Positions 43,835 through 53,933 of a stretch of 64,000 nucleotides of DNA are shown here, in pieces; within the stretch, counting starts at the first letter, position 1, and every line of letters begins with the position of its first letter. The translations under genes and the position numbers were made by a program. Origin of the DNA: Nitrospirota bacterium (lineage in GTDB: Bacteria > Nitrospirota > Thermodesulfovibrionia > UBA6902); NCBI GenBank assembly GCA_016215115.1, contig JACRLN010000012.1:1-64000 (forward strand), written 5' to 3'. The notes below the pieces were generated by a model. The model was not told where the DNA came from. It saw nothing but the letters and a program-made list of their open reading frames with translations, and ran no database searches.

Positions 43835-45751
43835 TTACTTTAACTTTTCTTTCCGTCTCTGTTTTCCTACCGCTATCATAAGAAGTGAAATGGCTGCAGG
43901 TGTAACACCGGGGATTCTGCCGGCCTGACCGAAATTAAGCGGTTTGACCTCTTCGAGTTTTTCTACAATCTCTTTTGAAAGCCCGTTAATGCTGTTGTAA
44001 ATAAATCCCTCGGGAATGGTCTTTTCTTCAACCTTTTTAAACTTCTCCGCCTGCTCCGCCTGCCTATCAATGTAACCTTTATATTTTGCCTGGATTTCAA
44101 CCTGATTTATTACATCCTGTGAAAGCTTGCACCTCCACCCTCCACCTCCCCCGTCAAGGGGGCGGGAAAAGTGAGCAGGAGAGACCTCTGCGATATCGGC
44201 ATATTTTACCTCAGGCCTTTTCAGCAATTGATACAAACTGGCAGCTTCTTTTACAGGCGTGCCGCCGAGATTTTTTAATACAGGATTTATAACTTCAGGC
44301 TTAACACGAGTTGATTTGATCCTTTTTAATTCCTTCACTATCGCTTCTTTTCTCTTGAATAATGTATTATTTTGTCCTTCATTAATAAGTCCGAGATCAT
44401 ATCCTTTTTCCATAAGCCGTAAATCTGCATTGTCCTGCCGGAGCAGCAGCCTGTATTCTGCCCTTGAAGTAAACATCCTGTATGGTTCTTTAGTCCCCTT
44501 TGTTACAAGGTCATCAATGAGCACCCCAATATACGCCTCATGCCTGCCAAGTATAAAAGGTTCTTTGTTTTGAAGTTTCAGCGCTGCATTTATCCCTGCG
44601 GCAAGTCCCTGTGCAGCAGCCTCTTCATATCCGGAGGTGCCGTTAATCTGTCCCGCAAGATAAAGCCCGTCTATAAGTTTTGTCTCAAGCGTAGGTTTTA
44701 ATTGAGTGGGATAGATAAAATCATATTCAATAGCATAACCGAATTTTTTTATCTCCGCATTATCGAGACCTTTTATGCTTTTCACCATTTGTGTCTGCGC
44801 TTCACGCGGCAGGCTCGTTGAAATGCCGTTGGCATAATATTCATCCGTATCAATTCCCTCGGGTTCGAGGAATATCTGGTGTCTCGGTTTTTCCCTGAAT
44901 CTGACAACCTTGTCTTCTATCGAGGGGCAGTAACGGGGACCGGTCCCCTTTATTATCCCGCTGTACAGAGGGGAGTATTTAAGATTGTCGAAAATTATTT
45001 TGTGAGAGCGCTCATTTGTGTAAGTCATATAACATGGCAACTGCGGGTTTGTAATCTCTTTTGTGAATAAGGACATTGGTGGCGGAGGCACGTCCCCTTC
45101 CTGAATTTCCATGACAGAGAAATCAATTCCCTTCACGCCAAGGCGCGGAGGGGTACCGGTTTTCAGCCTCCCGATTTTAAAGCCGGCGTCATAAAGGCTT
45201 TTTGAAAGATTGATTGAAGGAGGTTCGCTGATCCTGCCTGCGGGGAAGTGTTCAAATCCGATGTGGATCAAACCGTTTAAGAATGTCCCTGTTGCAATGA
45301 TTACAGCCTTTGCTTTATAAATGTGCTCACCTGTTCTAATACCTCCAACACGATTTCCATCAATCAGAATTTCCTCAACGCTTTCCTGTCTGATGTCAAG
45401 TCTTGTCTGTGCCTTAAGCGCTTCCCTCATATATTTTCTGTAAAGCGTGCGGTCTGCCTGAACCCTTGTAGCCCATACAGCAGGCCCTTTGCTTTTGTTA
45501 AGGGTTTTAAATTGTATACCGGCTTTATCCGTAATCTTTGCCATCTCGCCGCCGAGAGCATCTATCTCTTTTACAAGATGGCTTTTTGCGAGCCCACCGA
45601 TTGCAGGATTGCAGGACATCAGTCCGATAGTGTCAAGATTTATGGTGAAAATTGCCGTATTGAATCCCATGCGTGCCGCTGCAAGAGAAGCTTCACATCC
45701 CGCGTGTCCGGCGCCGATGACAAGAATGTCATAGTCTTTGTTTGCTTTCAT
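43835..45751 (-). CDS. mnmG: tRNA uridine-5-carboxymethylaminomethyl modification enzyme, with a small repeat-encoded insert
   Basis: A 638-residue FAD enzyme that with MnmE modifies U34 of several tRNAs. FAD-binding [18 protein letters not shown] at about 12-29, then [11 protein letters not shown]-like [11 protein letters not shown], and the C-terminal tRNA/MnmE-binding helices ending [15 protein letters not shown]. Residues about 529-541 ([13 protein letters not shown]) interrupt the normally conserved stretch before [15 protein letters not shown] and are encoded by a palindromic GC-rich repeat. The frame is kept. Since mnmA is also here, two U34-modifying enzymes carry repeat inserts. Confidence 0.95.
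   Translation of the reverse strand: MKANKDYDILVIGAGHAGCEASLAAARMGFNTAIFTINLDTIGLMSCNPAIGGLAKSHLVKEIDALGGEMAKITDKAGIQFKTLNKSKGPAVWATRVQADRTLYRKYMREALKAQTRLDIRQESVEEILIDGNRVGGIRTGEHIYKAKAVIIATGTFLNGLIHIGFEHFPAGRISEPPSINLSKSLYDAGFKIGRLKTGTPPRLGVKGIDFSVMEIQEGDVPPPPMSLFTKEITNPQLPCYMTYTNERSHKIIFDNLKYSPLYSGIIKGTGPRYCPSIEDKVVRFREKPRHQIFLEPEGIDTDEYYANGISTSLPREAQTQMVKSIKGLDNAEIKKFGYAIEYDFIYPTQLKPTLETKLIDGLYLAGQINGTSGYEEAAAQGLAAGINAALKLQNKEPFILGRHEAYIGVLIDDLVTKGTKEPYRMFTSRAEYRLLLRQDNADLRLMEKGYDLGLINEGQNNTLFKRKEAIVKELKRIKSTRVKPEVINPVLKNLGGTPVKEAASLYQLLKRPEVKYADIAEVSPAHFSRPLDGGGGGWRCKLSQDVINQVEIQAKYKGYIDRQAEQAEKFKKVEEKTIPEGFIYNSINGLSKEIVEKLEEVKPLNFGQAGRIPGVTPAAISLLMIAVGKQRRKEKLK
44131..44167. repeat. Palindromic GC-rich insert within mnmG
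   Basis: On the minus strand CCCCCTTGACGGGGG, with 5-bp perfect arms, followed by GGAGGTGGAGGGTGGAGGTG. This resembles a common intergenic CCCTTGACGGGGGAGG repeat, here translated. Confidence 0.7.
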
Positions 45752-45818
45752 AATAGTTACTATAAGGTAAATAAAGGAGGTTATTCAAATGAGGGCTACA
45801 GCAGAATTTGATAATTTT

Positions 45819-46889
45819 TCAATCAGAATAGCTTTGAAATATCTCATCAAATACCGGAGCGACTTCAATAAATGCCTTCAATACGTCAGGGTCAAAGTGT
45901 TCGGGCATGGTCCTGCCGTCTCCTTCTGTTATAATCCTGCAGGTGTCTTCATGAGTCAACGACAGCTTATACGGTCTTTGACTCCTCAAGGCGTCATACT
46001 GGTCACAGAGCATGACAATTCTGCCTTCAAGAGGTATGCCATTGCCTTTTAGGCTATTTGGATAACCGGTGCCGTCCCATCTTTCATGATGATTTAAGGC
46101 AATACTCTCAGCCATTTGTATATTGTCATAAGCTGAGCCGGTGAGTACCTTTTTACCGATAATACAGTGATTTTTCATGGTTTCAAATTCTTTTTTAGTA
46201 AGCGCCCCGGGTTTTAACAGGATGTTGTCAGGTATCCCTATCTTCCCAATGTCGTGCATCTGGCTTGCAAATGTAATATTGTCAATAAAGTTCATCGTCA
46301 GGTCCAGCGCCTCTGCAATCTTATTTGAATAAAGGCCAATCCTTGAGATGTGGGCTCCTGTGTCGGTATCCCTGAATTCAGCCATTGATATTAAACGCTG
46401 TATCATTTCCTTACTCACGTTTCTAAGGGAAATTAAGGCGTTGGCTAATTCTTTGGTCCTGTCTTCCACTGTCCACTCAAGTATGCTTTTATACTCCTTG
46501 TCCATTTGAATAAGCTTGTTATACTTGACGGCCTTTTCTATTGAGTAAACGAGATATTCGGGATTATAAGGTTTGATGATAAAGTCAAACGCCCCATGTC
46601 TTATTCCCGCGACTGCTATATCCATTTGAGTATATGCGGTCATGAGAATTACAGGCATTTCTTTATTAATGTTATGTATCTTTTCAAGCAGCTCGATGCC
46701 TGACATTTTCGGCATTTTAATGTCCGTCAGCACAACATCAATTTTGTTCTCAATGTATTTATCCATTGCTTCTTTTCCGTTTTTGCAGGAAATGACAGAA
46801 TATCCCAGTTCCCTCAACAGTCCGGAAAGAGAATTGAGTACCAGGGGTTCATCGTCAACAACAAGGATGTTCGTTACGTTTTTGTTCAA
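45819..46889 (-). CDS. Response regulator with HD-GYP output (RpfG-like)
   Basis: A 356-residue protein. The receiver domain (about 8-125) has VDDEP, phosphoacceptor Asp at [10 protein letters not shown] and the conserved FIIKPY lysine. A linker helix leads to an HD-GYP domain with [31 protein letters not shown] and [13 protein letters not shown]. It is expected to hydrolyse c-di-GMP when phosphorylated. Its start overlaps the stop of the upstream hybrid kinase by ATGA, so the kinase is its likely partner. Confidence 0.92.
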   Translation of the reverse strand: MNKNVTNILVVDDEPLVLNSLSGLLRELGYSVISCKNGKEAMDKYIENKIDVVLTDIKMPKMSGIELLEKIHNINKEMPVILMTAYTQMDIAVAGIRHGAFDFIIKPYNPEYLVYSIEKAVKYNKLIQMDKEYKSILEWTVEDRTKELANALISLRNVSKEMIQRLISMAEFRDTDTGAHISRIGLYSNKIAEALDLTMNFIDNITFASQMHDIGKIGIPDNILLKPGALTKKEFETMKNHCIIGKKVLTGSAYDNIQMAESIALNHHERWDGTGYPNSLKGNGIPLEGRIVMLCDQYDALRSQRPYKLSLTHEDTCRIITEGDGRTMPEHFDPDVLKAFIEVAPVFDEIFQSYSD

Positions 46890-49798
46890 TTTGCCAGCGC
46901 CTCTCTTACCTTTTTCAGCAATCTCGCAGGCGAGACCGGTTTTGCCATAAAATGTATCCCCTCTTTGATTATTTCATCTTTGTTTATAAAATCAGCAGGG
47001 TAACCGCTTGTCAGAATCATTTTTATATCAGGTGTAATCTTCTTGATTCTATCATAAGCCTCTTTCCCGCTCATCTTGGGCATTATAATGTCAAACATAA
47101 GAAGCTCTATATCGTCTTTATTCGCAATAAACTTATTTACTGCGTCTTCGCCGTCAACAGCCTCTATGACTTTGTAGCCGAACTCCTCAAGCACTTGTTT
47201 TGTGAGTTTTCTCACTACAAACTCATCTTCTGCCAAAAGGACTGTATATGCTGTGCCTGCAGCGTCAGGTATTTCTTCAAGTTGTGTCTTTACAACTTCC
47301 GCTTTAATTATCGGAAGATAGATTTTAAATGTCGTGCCTTTGCCGGGTTTGCTTTCGCAAAAGATATAACCATTATGTTGCTTGATTATTCCATATACAA
47401 TTGAAAGCCCGAGCCCTGTGCCTTTACCAAACTCTTTGGTTGTAAAGAAAGGCTCAAAGATCCTTTCCCTGATTTTCTCGTCCATACCGATACCCGTATC
47501 CGTAACAGAGATTTCTGCAAATTTTCTGTCCTGATATGTATCTTTATCTGTTAACTTCAGAAGACTTCTTTCCTCTTTCAGAAATCCCGCTGTCGAAGGT
47601 TCGACTTTCTTTGTCTCTATAGTCAGACGCCCACCATTCGGCATGGCGTCCCTTGCGTTTGTGCACAGGTTTATCAGCACCTGATCTATCTGGATACTGT
47701 CTGCCATTACAGTTAAATCTCCTGCAACTTCGGTTTTTAACTCAATATTCTCGCCGATTACCCTTAATAATAATTTTTCCATATTTTTAATAATATCATT
47801 TATATCTACAGGTTCAGGGCTGGACACCTGCTGTCTGCTGAAGGTCAGGAGGCTTTGCGTTAAAAGAGCGCCCTTTTCAGACGATACAAGTATTTGGTCG
47901 ATATTGATTTTAAGAGGGTCGTCTTTCAATTTTAGTTTTAATATATTCGCATACCCTATAACCGCTGTAAGAATGTTGTTAAAGTCATGAGCAATCCCGC
48001 CTGCCAATTGTCCTATAGCCTCCATCTTCTGCGACTGGCGGAGTTGATCTTCAAGTTTTTTCCGCTCTGTGATGTCTCTGACAATGTGGATTAATCCCGC
48101 AATGTTATTACTGCTGTCAAATCTCGGTATAGCCGTAATCTCAATGAACATCTCTAAATGAGGCTCGTACAATTCAGTTGTTGAAGGCAGCCCTGTGTTA
48201 AGGCAATCGCAGCTTGGGCATCCTTCCGGAGGACGATCGGTTCCATGATAAAAGCGATAACATTTTTGGGGTGTTATATCTAAGATAGGGAGATTGAGTA
48301 TTTTCTCAGCAGCTTTATTAGCGTGTATTATGTTGAAATCCTTGTCGTGGACGGTGACCATATCTGTGATGGAATTAAAGGTTTCTTCCCAGTCATGAGT
48401 AATCTGAAACAGCTTTTCTTCAATTTTTTTGCGTTCTGTAATGTCGCGCGCGATTCCGGTGGTCCCGATTATTTCTCCCTGATTATTATAGATGGGCGTT
48501 TTGATAGTTTCAATCCATGTCATCATGCCCTCTTTGTCTGCCAAAGGTTCTTCAACGCTCTTCTGTTTGCCGGATGCCATAACTTCACTGTCATCCGCTC
48601 TATATCTTTCTGCTAATTCCAAAGGCCAAATATCCAAATCGGTTTTTCCGACAAGGTCTGATGGTTTTACCCCGCAGGCCCTGCCGAACGGCTCATTCAC
48701 GGCGATAAACCTGTTTTCTTTGTCCTTCAGCCATGCTATGTCCGGTATATTGTTGAGAATTGCCTCCTGTTGATGCATGATCCTGTTAATTTCCTCTTCA
48801 GCCTTTTTGCGCTCGGTAATATCCTCTGCAATTCCAACGCCGCTTTTGATGTTGCCTTGCTGATCAAAAAGGGGAGCCGCATGCAGTGAGACCCATGTTT
48901 TCTCAACGCCTGAAGCGAGAGAGCATACGCCCTCATAGGTACCCTCTCTGCCTTCCAGTACCATCTGTAAAATTAACACCAATTCCTTGTCATTTATTAT
49001 TCTAAGATCAAAACCTTCTATATTCTCCCGGGACAGATGCGCTATCTCAGTAAAACGGTCATTGCATTCGGTGATGCGCAGTTCTTTATCATAATGAAAT
49101 ACACCTAAAGGAGAACGGTGAAAAAGCATGCGATACATCTCTTCACTCTCCCGCAAAGCTTGCTCCGCCATTCTGCTCTCCGTGATATCCCGTGAAATAC
49201 CCATAGCGGCGATTAATTTACCAGCATCATCGTTGATTGGAACTAATAAAACTCCAACCCATAATTCTTTATTTGGGAAAACAATCCTGTCTTCGGTATA
49301 GAGCGCATCGCCGGTTTCAAAGACTTTTTGCAGGAATTGCTGTTGCCGGCTGGCAACCTCGGCAGGGAATAATTCCCCCCTTCTTTTTCCGATGAGTTCC
49401 TCCGGTTTGCATTCAAATTGTTTTGCGGCAATTATGTTTACATATTGAATGACATCATTACGATCAACAATAAATATCATATCCTGTGCCGCTTCAGCCA
49501 ATGTTCTATAGCGTTTCTCACTTTCCCTCAGCGAGTCTCCTGTTTGCTTGTATCTGATAATTATATATTGGGCAACGACGCCAAACAAAATAAGGATACC
49601 AATAGCAAGCAAACGCGTCCAAATTTCATATCGGGTCGAGGTAAATATTTGCGAGACAAGATGCTCTTGATGGAATATAATGACATCCATAGCGGAGTCA
49701 ATAATCCAATATAGCGCTCCGATGCTGATGCTTAAGAGGACTATTTGACGCCTTTGTGAAGCTTTGTCTACTTTTTTGTTGTCGGGGAACATTTGCAA
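46886..49798 (-). CDS. Multi-PAS hybrid histidine kinase
   Basis: A 970-residue membrane kinase. Two N-terminal helices (about 17-36 and 65-85) flank a short extracytoplasmic loop. Four PAS domains follow (about 92-215, 215-335, 340-460 and 465-590), then HisKA with [17 protein letters not shown], HATPase_c with [18 protein letters not shown] and [12 protein letters not shown], and a C-terminal receiver (about 850-968) with [13 protein letters not shown]. The kinase presumably signals to the overlapping HD-GYP regulator. The third and fourth PAS domains may bind a ligand or heme; the inducer is unknown. Confidence 0.92.
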   Translation of the reverse strand: MQMFPDNKKVDKASQRRQIVLLSISIGALYWIIDSAMDVIIFHQEHLVSQIFTSTRYEIWTRLLAIGILILFGVVAQYIIIRYKQTGDSLRESEKRYRTLAEAAQDMIFIVDRNDVIQYVNIIAAKQFECKPEELIGKRRGELFPAEVASRQQQFLQKVFETGDALYTEDRIVFPNKELWVGVLLVPINDDAGKLIAAMGISRDITESRMAEQALRESEEMYRMLFHRSPLGVFHYDKELRITECNDRFTEIAHLSRENIEGFDLRIINDKELVLILQMVLEGREGTYEGVCSLASGVEKTWVSLHAAPLFDQQGNIKSGVGIAEDITERKKAEEEINRIMHQQEAILNNIPDIAWLKDKENRFIAVNEPFGRACGVKPSDLVGKTDLDIWPLELAERYRADDSEVMASGKQKSVEEPLADKEGMMTWIETIKTPIYNNQGEIIGTTGIARDITERKKIEEKLFQITHDWEETFNSITDMVTVHDKDFNIIHANKAAEKILNLPILDITPQKCYRFYHGTDRPPEGCPSCDCLNTGLPSTTELYEPHLEMFIEITAIPRFDSSNNIAGLIHIVRDITERKKLEDQLRQSQKMEAIGQLAGGIAHDFNNILTAVIGYANILKLKLKDDPLKINIDQILVSSEKGALLTQSLLTFSRQQVSSPEPVDINDIIKNMEKLLLRVIGENIELKTEVAGDLTVMADSIQIDQVLINLCTNARDAMPNGGRLTIETKKVEPSTAGFLKEERSLLKLTDKDTYQDRKFAEISVTDTGIGMDEKIRERIFEPFFTTKEFGKGTGLGLSIVYGIIKQHNGYIFCESKPGKGTTFKIYLPIIKAEVVKTQLEEIPDAAGTAYTVLLAEDEFVVRKLTKQVLEEFGYKVIEAVDGEDAVNKFIANKDDIELLMFDIIMPKMSGKEAYDRIKKITPDIKMILTSGYPADFINKDEIIKEGIHFMAKPVSPARLLKKVREALAN

Positions 49799-49914
49799 CT
49801 TCTTTTAGATATTCTTTATTAACTTGAAGACTATTGTCAATGATTCAACTCATAATATACATATCGAATTTAAAAGGCAAAAACTTAAGATAATATTACC
49901 ATCCCGAGGCCCCC

Positions 49915-49943
49915 TTGACAATCTTTGTAACATATGTTACATT
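49915..49943 (+). promoter_or_regulatory. chrB promoter with an internal palindromic operator
   Basis: TTGACA (49915-49920), 17-base spacer and TACATT (49938-49943). The palindrome TGTAACATATGTTACA (49926-49941) lies across the spacer and -10, so a bound protein would repress. The half-site layout, 5 bases, 4-base gap, 5 bases, resembles CRP/FNR-family sites. Confidence 0.65.
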
Positions 49944-49951
49944 TTGAACAA

Positions 49952-50941
49952 ATGATACACAATGTAAATACATCTCATTCCGGATGGCTTATATTCTTTT
50001 ACAGCGTTCCCTCAAAACCGGTAAATGCAAGAATGAAGATATGGAGAAGGCTTGCAAAGGCTGGGGCTATACTGATTAAAGGCGCTGTGTACGTCCTTCC
50101 GTACAATGAAGAAAATCTTGAATTATGCCAGTGGCTTGTATCCGAAGTAACCTCAATGAAGGGCGAGGGGGCCTTTGTGATGGTGGATAAGATTGAGACA
50201 ATGAACTATAAGGAGATTGTTGAGCTTTTTAATTATCAAAGAGGGAGGGACTACAGTTTAATTGAAAAAAATATGGAAGAGCTTGAAAGGAAAATTTGCA
50301 GCGTCAGAAAAGGGACAGAAACACAAGACTATAAGAAGCTGTTAGATCAGCTCAATAAAAGTTTAAGGGAATATGAAGAGATAAGGAGGATTGATTTCTT
50401 TGCGTCAAAGACAGGGACAGAATTAAGAAAGAAAATTGGAACATTGCAGAAAGAAATGGAGGGCTTATCCAAATCCGGTGAAAGACAAACTCTCGAAGTA
50501 ATTTCACGGAATATCGAAGATTATCATGGCAAAATATGGGTTACAAGAAAAAGACCATTTGTGGACAGAATGGCTTCTGCATGGCTGATTAAAATGTTTA
50601 TAGATAAAAAAGCGGTCTTTAGGTTTGTTGATGAATATGATATAGGAAAGTTAGATAGAGAATCCGTTACCTTTGATGTAAGTGGAGGAACATTTACGCA
50701 TATTGGCGATATGTGTACCTTTGAAGTCTTGATTAAGTCCTTCGGGTTAAAAGACAAACCGCTTAAAAAGATCGCCGAAATGGTCCACGAGCTTGATATA
50801 AAGGATGAAAAGTACAAAAATCCTGAGCTAAAAGGGATAGAAGACATACTGATGGGAATAAGAAAGACAGCAAAGGATGATGCAGAAATTCTTGAAAAAG
50901 GGATAACCGTGTTTGAGATGCTTTATGCATCACGGACATAA
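49952..50941 (+). CDS. chrB: ChrB-like chromate resistance protein
   Basis: About 329 residues. The N-terminal domain (WLIFFYSVPSKPVNARMKIWRRLAKAGAILIKGAVYVLP in segments) and the C-terminal domain (WVTRKRPFVDRMASAWLIKMFIDKKAVFRFV, then DMCTFEVLIKSFG) are both ChrB-type, joined by a charged coiled-coil. ChrB is described as a chromate sensor/regulator or a helper for the ChrA exporter; chrA is not in this window. An ATG at 49934 overlaps the -10 box, so the ATG at 49952 is chosen, leaving an almost leaderless transcript. A universal stress gene follows 15 bases later. Confidence 0.85.
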   Translation: MIHNVNTSHSGWLIFFYSVPSKPVNARMKIWRRLAKAGAILIKGAVYVLPYNEENLELCQWLVSEVTSMKGEGAFVMVDKIETMNYKEIVELFNYQRGRDYSLIEKNMEELERKICSVRKGTETQDYKKLLDQLNKSLREYEEIRRIDFFASKTGTELRKKIGTLQKEMEGLSKSGERQTLEVISRNIEDYHGKIWVTRKRPFVDRMASAWLIKMFIDKKAVFRFVDEYDIGKLDRESVTFDVSGGTFTHIGDMCTFEVLIKSFGLKDKPLKKIAEMVHELDIKDEKYKNPELKGIEDILMGIRKTAKDDAEILEKGITVFEMLYASRT

Positions 50942-50956
50942 CGAAAGGAGAGCAAC

Positions 50957-51802
50957 ATGAATACTTGTGCAGGAACTTGTCCTTTATCAGGACTGAGGAA
51001 AATACTGTTGGCTACAGACGGTTCACAATTCTGCGAGGGGGCCATACGGGAGGCAATCAGATTTGCAACAAATTGCTCGAGCAAAGTTTATGCCATGTCG
51101 GTAGTGGAAATATTGACAGATTATGAAGGTTTTTCCCCTCAGAAAATGGAGGATATGATGGATCTGGAGTTTATGAAACATCTCGAAACTGTTAAAGCCA
51201 GGGCATTAAACGAGAAGATCGATTGTGAAATCGACATTGCTCACGGAGAACCGTACAGCGAGATCATCAATACTGCAACAGAAAAAAATGTTGATATGAT
51301 CGTGATCGGCAGGCATGGGAAAACAGGTCTGACAAAACTTTTTATGGGTCAAGTGGCTGCGAAGGTCATTGGTCATGCCCCGTGCAGGGTTCTTGTAGTT
51401 CCAAGGGCTTCAAAAATTGAATTCAAAAAACTCCTTGTTGCCACAGACGGGTCTAAACATAGCGAGCAAGCCGTTGCTGAAGCAATCGGGATCGCAAAAT
51501 GCTGTGGCAGCGAGCTGCTTATTCTTTCTGCGATGAGGGATGAAAGCGAGCAAAAAGAAGCGCAGACCAATGTAAGCAAGGCAGCAGAGCTTGCACAAAA
51601 AGAGGGAGTAAATGCGGAAACCTTAACCCCCGTGGGCAGGTCTTATGATGTTATTGTTGAGACCGCAGGCGGCAGAGGTGTGGATTTAATAGTTATGGGA
51701 ACCTATGGGAAAACCGGAGTTAGAAAAATCCTTATGGGAAGCTCAACAGAAAAGGTAATCGGGCATGCCGGATGTGCTGTTTTAGTGGTAAAGGCACAAT
51801 AA
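50957..51802 (+). CDS. Tandem universal stress protein
   Basis: A 281-residue protein with two UspA domains (about 10-150 and 152-280). Each begins with a hydrophobic strand and ATDGS (LLATDGSQFCEGA, LLVATDGSKHSEQA) and ends with the ATP-binding pattern GxxGxxG(S/T): IGRHGKTGLTKLFMGQ and MGTYGKTGVRKILMGSST. ATP-binding members act in stress survival. In an operon with chrB and a DUF2148 gene, so it may belong to a redox or metal-stress response. AGGAG precedes the ATG. Confidence 0.92.
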   Translation: MNTCAGTCPLSGLRKILLATDGSQFCEGAIREAIRFATNCSSKVYAMSVVEILTDYEGFSPQKMEDMMDLEFMKHLETVKARALNEKIDCEIDIAHGEPYSEIINTATEKNVDMIVIGRHGKTGLTKLFMGQVAAKVIGHAPCRVLVVPRASKIEFKKLLVATDGSKHSEQAVAEAIGIAKCCGSELLILSAMRDESEQKEAQTNVSKAAELAQKEGVNAETLTPVGRSYDVIVETAGGRGVDLIVMGTYGKTGVRKILMGSSTEKVIGHAGCAVLVVKAQ

Positions 51803-51822
51803 TAAATTTAAAGGAGGCTATG

Positions 51823-52377
51823 ATGAAAGATGTTGCTGAAATGGCAATAAAATTGATGGCTGCATCGGCGCGGACTGCTCCCAAGGCAGGGGGAAAGGAT
51901 TTCCTCGAGATTGCAGTAATAACAAAAGAAGAAGATCTTAAAAAAATAGCTGATGCAATGAAAGAATATGCCCCTAAAAGCACCAATGAGACATACTGGT
52001 TAAGAGACGCATCTAACATTGAAAATTCACAGGCGCTATTACTTGTTGGTCTAAGTAAGCCTGTAACCGCAGGATATGACTGCGGAGGATGCGGTTATCC
52101 CACCTGCAAGGAATTTGAAAAGGCCAAACAGATGAAGGACAAGATGATGGGATACACAGGGCCACACTGTATCATGAGAATGATAGATATAGGCGTCGCC
52201 CTTTCATCTGCTGCAAAGACAGCGGGTATGCTTAATGTTGACAACAGGGTGCAGCAGCGTGTCGGCGCTGCGGCAAGGGCAATTGGATTCATAAAAGGCG
52301 AGGTTGTCCTCGGGATACCGGTAAGCATAACAGGTAAGAGCATTTATTATGACAGGCAGACGCCTGTGAAGCATTAA
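51823..52377 (+). CDS. DUF2148 ferredoxin-like domain protein
   Basis: About 184 residues. The DUF2148 signature CGGCGYPTCKEF (with an additional Cys downstream in GPHCIMRM) suggests an iron-sulfur or metal centre. The remainder is alpha/beta with GIPVSITGKSIYYDRQ near the end. Proteins of this group occur in anaerobes and their role is unknown. GGAGG lies five bases before the ATG at 51823; an ATG at 51820 is too close to the ribosome site. Third gene of the chrB operon. Confidence 0.8.
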   Translation: MKDVAEMAIKLMAASARTAPKAGGKDFLEIAVITKEEDLKKIADAMKEYAPKSTNETYWLRDASNIENSQALLLVGLSKPVTAGYDCGGCGYPTCKEFEKAKQMKDKMMGYTGPHCIMRMIDIGVALSSAAKTAGMLNVDNRVQQRVGAAARAIGFIKGEVVLGIPVSITGKSIYYDRQTPVKH

Positions 52378-52393
52378 CAAGTAAATTAGAGGT

Positions 52394-52540
52394 GTAGCCA
52401 TTCAGTTGCACGGGGATTATTTAATTCCCCTCTTTGAAAAAGAGGGGTTAGGGGAGATTCTATAGAATGATTTATAAATCCCCCCTCGCCCCCCTTTGCT
52501 AAAGGGGGGCGTTAATAACCGACAGCCACTGAATGGTTAC
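52394..52540. mobile_element. MITE-like element with 16-base terminal inverted repeats
   Basis: Ends GTAGCCATTCAGTTGC and GCCACTGAATGGTTAC match as inverted repeats at 14 of 16 positions. The 147-base interior holds the CCCCTCTTTG...AAAGAGGGG and CCCCCCTTTGC/AAAGGGGGG palindromes. No coding sequence, so non-autonomous. It ends 18 bases before the MFS gene start. Confidence 0.65.
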
Positions 52541-52558
52541 GAGAAGGTTAAACATTTC

Positions 52559-53776
52559 ATGACAAAAATACTTTCACCATTTGCAGCTCTCTGTACTGTT
52601 GGATTTTTTGCAAGGCTTTCATACGCCCTTGCAAGAAGCCCCGTGTTGCCTTTGTTTGCCCTTTACCTCGGAGCCGGTCCCGAAGCAATAGGATTCGCGG
52701 TTGGAATATCGACAGTGACCGGAATATTCTTCAAGCTTCCGGCGGGCGCCTTGTCCGATGTTATCGGCAGGAAGAGGACTATGCTGATCGGGCTTCTCTT
52801 CTTCGCCGTTATGCCCTTTACATACCTTTTCATCCACGATTACAATCTGCTCGTCCTAATCAGATTTGTTCATGGACTCGCAACAGCGATCTACGGCCCC
52901 GTCTCTATGGCGGTCGTTGCAGACGTGGCAGGGGCTAAAAAGGGCGAAATGCTTTCATGGTTTTCCTCGGTCACGATCATCGGGAATCTCCTCGGCGCAC
53001 CTATTGGAGGATTCATACTACATAGTGCATCAGGAGCATCCGGGCCTTCAATTGCTGATTTTCACAGGGCCTATCTGGTAAGCGGTTTTGCGGGAATGAT
53101 GGCTCTTATCCTTGCACTGAGATTACTAAAGGGAAAAGAGACTTTTGAAAAAGGAAGGGGCTTGAAGGAGTCTTTTAAGAGATTTACATCCGGCATCAAA
53201 GAGGTGATAAGCGATAAGAGGGTTGTGATCACATCAAATATGGAGGGCTTACAGAATATGACTGTCGGCGCACTGGAGGCCTTTCTCCCGATTTACGCCG
53301 TGACTGTGGCAGGGCTGAATGAATTTCAGGCAGGACTTCTCTGGGGTATACAGGTGCTTGTAACAATCTTGTCTAAACCTATTATGGGAAAGACCTCTGA
53401 CAAATACGGGAGAAAGTCATTAATCGTGGCAGGAATGATTTTATGCGCAGTATCTTTCGGGGTCATTCCTCTTTTAGAGAATTTCTATCTCCTCATGGTT
53501 GCCGCCATCTTCTTCGGTTTTGGCGAAGCATTTGTTACCTCGTCCTCGGCAGCCCTTGTTGCCGATTTCTGTAAGGAAAAGCACTTTGGGACAGCGATGG
53601 GAACGTTCGGGACTATCTTTGATATCGGCCATGCAGCCGGTCCCATACTCGCCGGGTTGCTTATTGCAAGATTTGATTATCTTTATTCATTCTGGATAAT
53701 GTCTCTGCTGCTTCTGATCTCTGTGCCGGTTTTTATTGCCGGTGTAAACATAAAACAGAAAACCGGAGATGGATAA
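52559..53776 (+). CDS. MFS transporter
   Basis: About 405 residues with about 12 membrane helices. The cytoplasmic loop 2-3 motif DVIGRKRTMLIG and the second-half repeat SDKYGRKSLIVAG are typical of the major facilitator superfamily. The substrate is unknown; a drug or metabolite exporter is the usual guess. The frame is open upstream to 52496, but that part lies within the MITE-like element, so the ATG at 52559 is preferred. No close operon partner; downstream is the flavoprotein gene. Confidence 0.9.
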   Translation: MTKILSPFAALCTVGFFARLSYALARSPVLPLFALYLGAGPEAIGFAVGISTVTGIFFKLPAGALSDVIGRKRTMLIGLLFFAVMPFTYLFIHDYNLLVLIRFVHGLATAIYGPVSMAVVADVAGAKKGEMLSWFSSVTIIGNLLGAPIGGFILHSASGASGPSIADFHRAYLVSGFAGMMALILALRLLKGKETFEKGRGLKESFKRFTSGIKEVISDKRVVITSNMEGLQNMTVGALEAFLPIYAVTVAGLNEFQAGLLWGIQVLVTILSKPIMGKTSDKYGRKSLIVAGMILCAVSFGVIPLLENFYLLMVAAIFFGFGEAFVTSSSAALVADFCKEKHFGTAMGTFGTIFDIGHAAGPILAGLLIARFDYLYSFWIMSLLLLISVPVFIAGVNIKQKTGDG

Positions 53777-53933
53777 AAAGGCTATGCAACCGGTTTCTTT
53801 TAACGAGTTCAGATAACTTTTCTTTTGAAAAAAAACCGGCGCCGTTTTGTTTCTTGTTGTTTCTCCGCAACTATCTTATACTTAATTCAAGAAAACATTC
53901 TCGAAGGTATGAACTTTAAAAATACATGAGCAA

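Noticed and set aside
49934-49951. ATG at 49934 as the chrB start
   Set aside because: It lies inside the operator and -10 box of the predicted promoter, so it would not be in the transcript.
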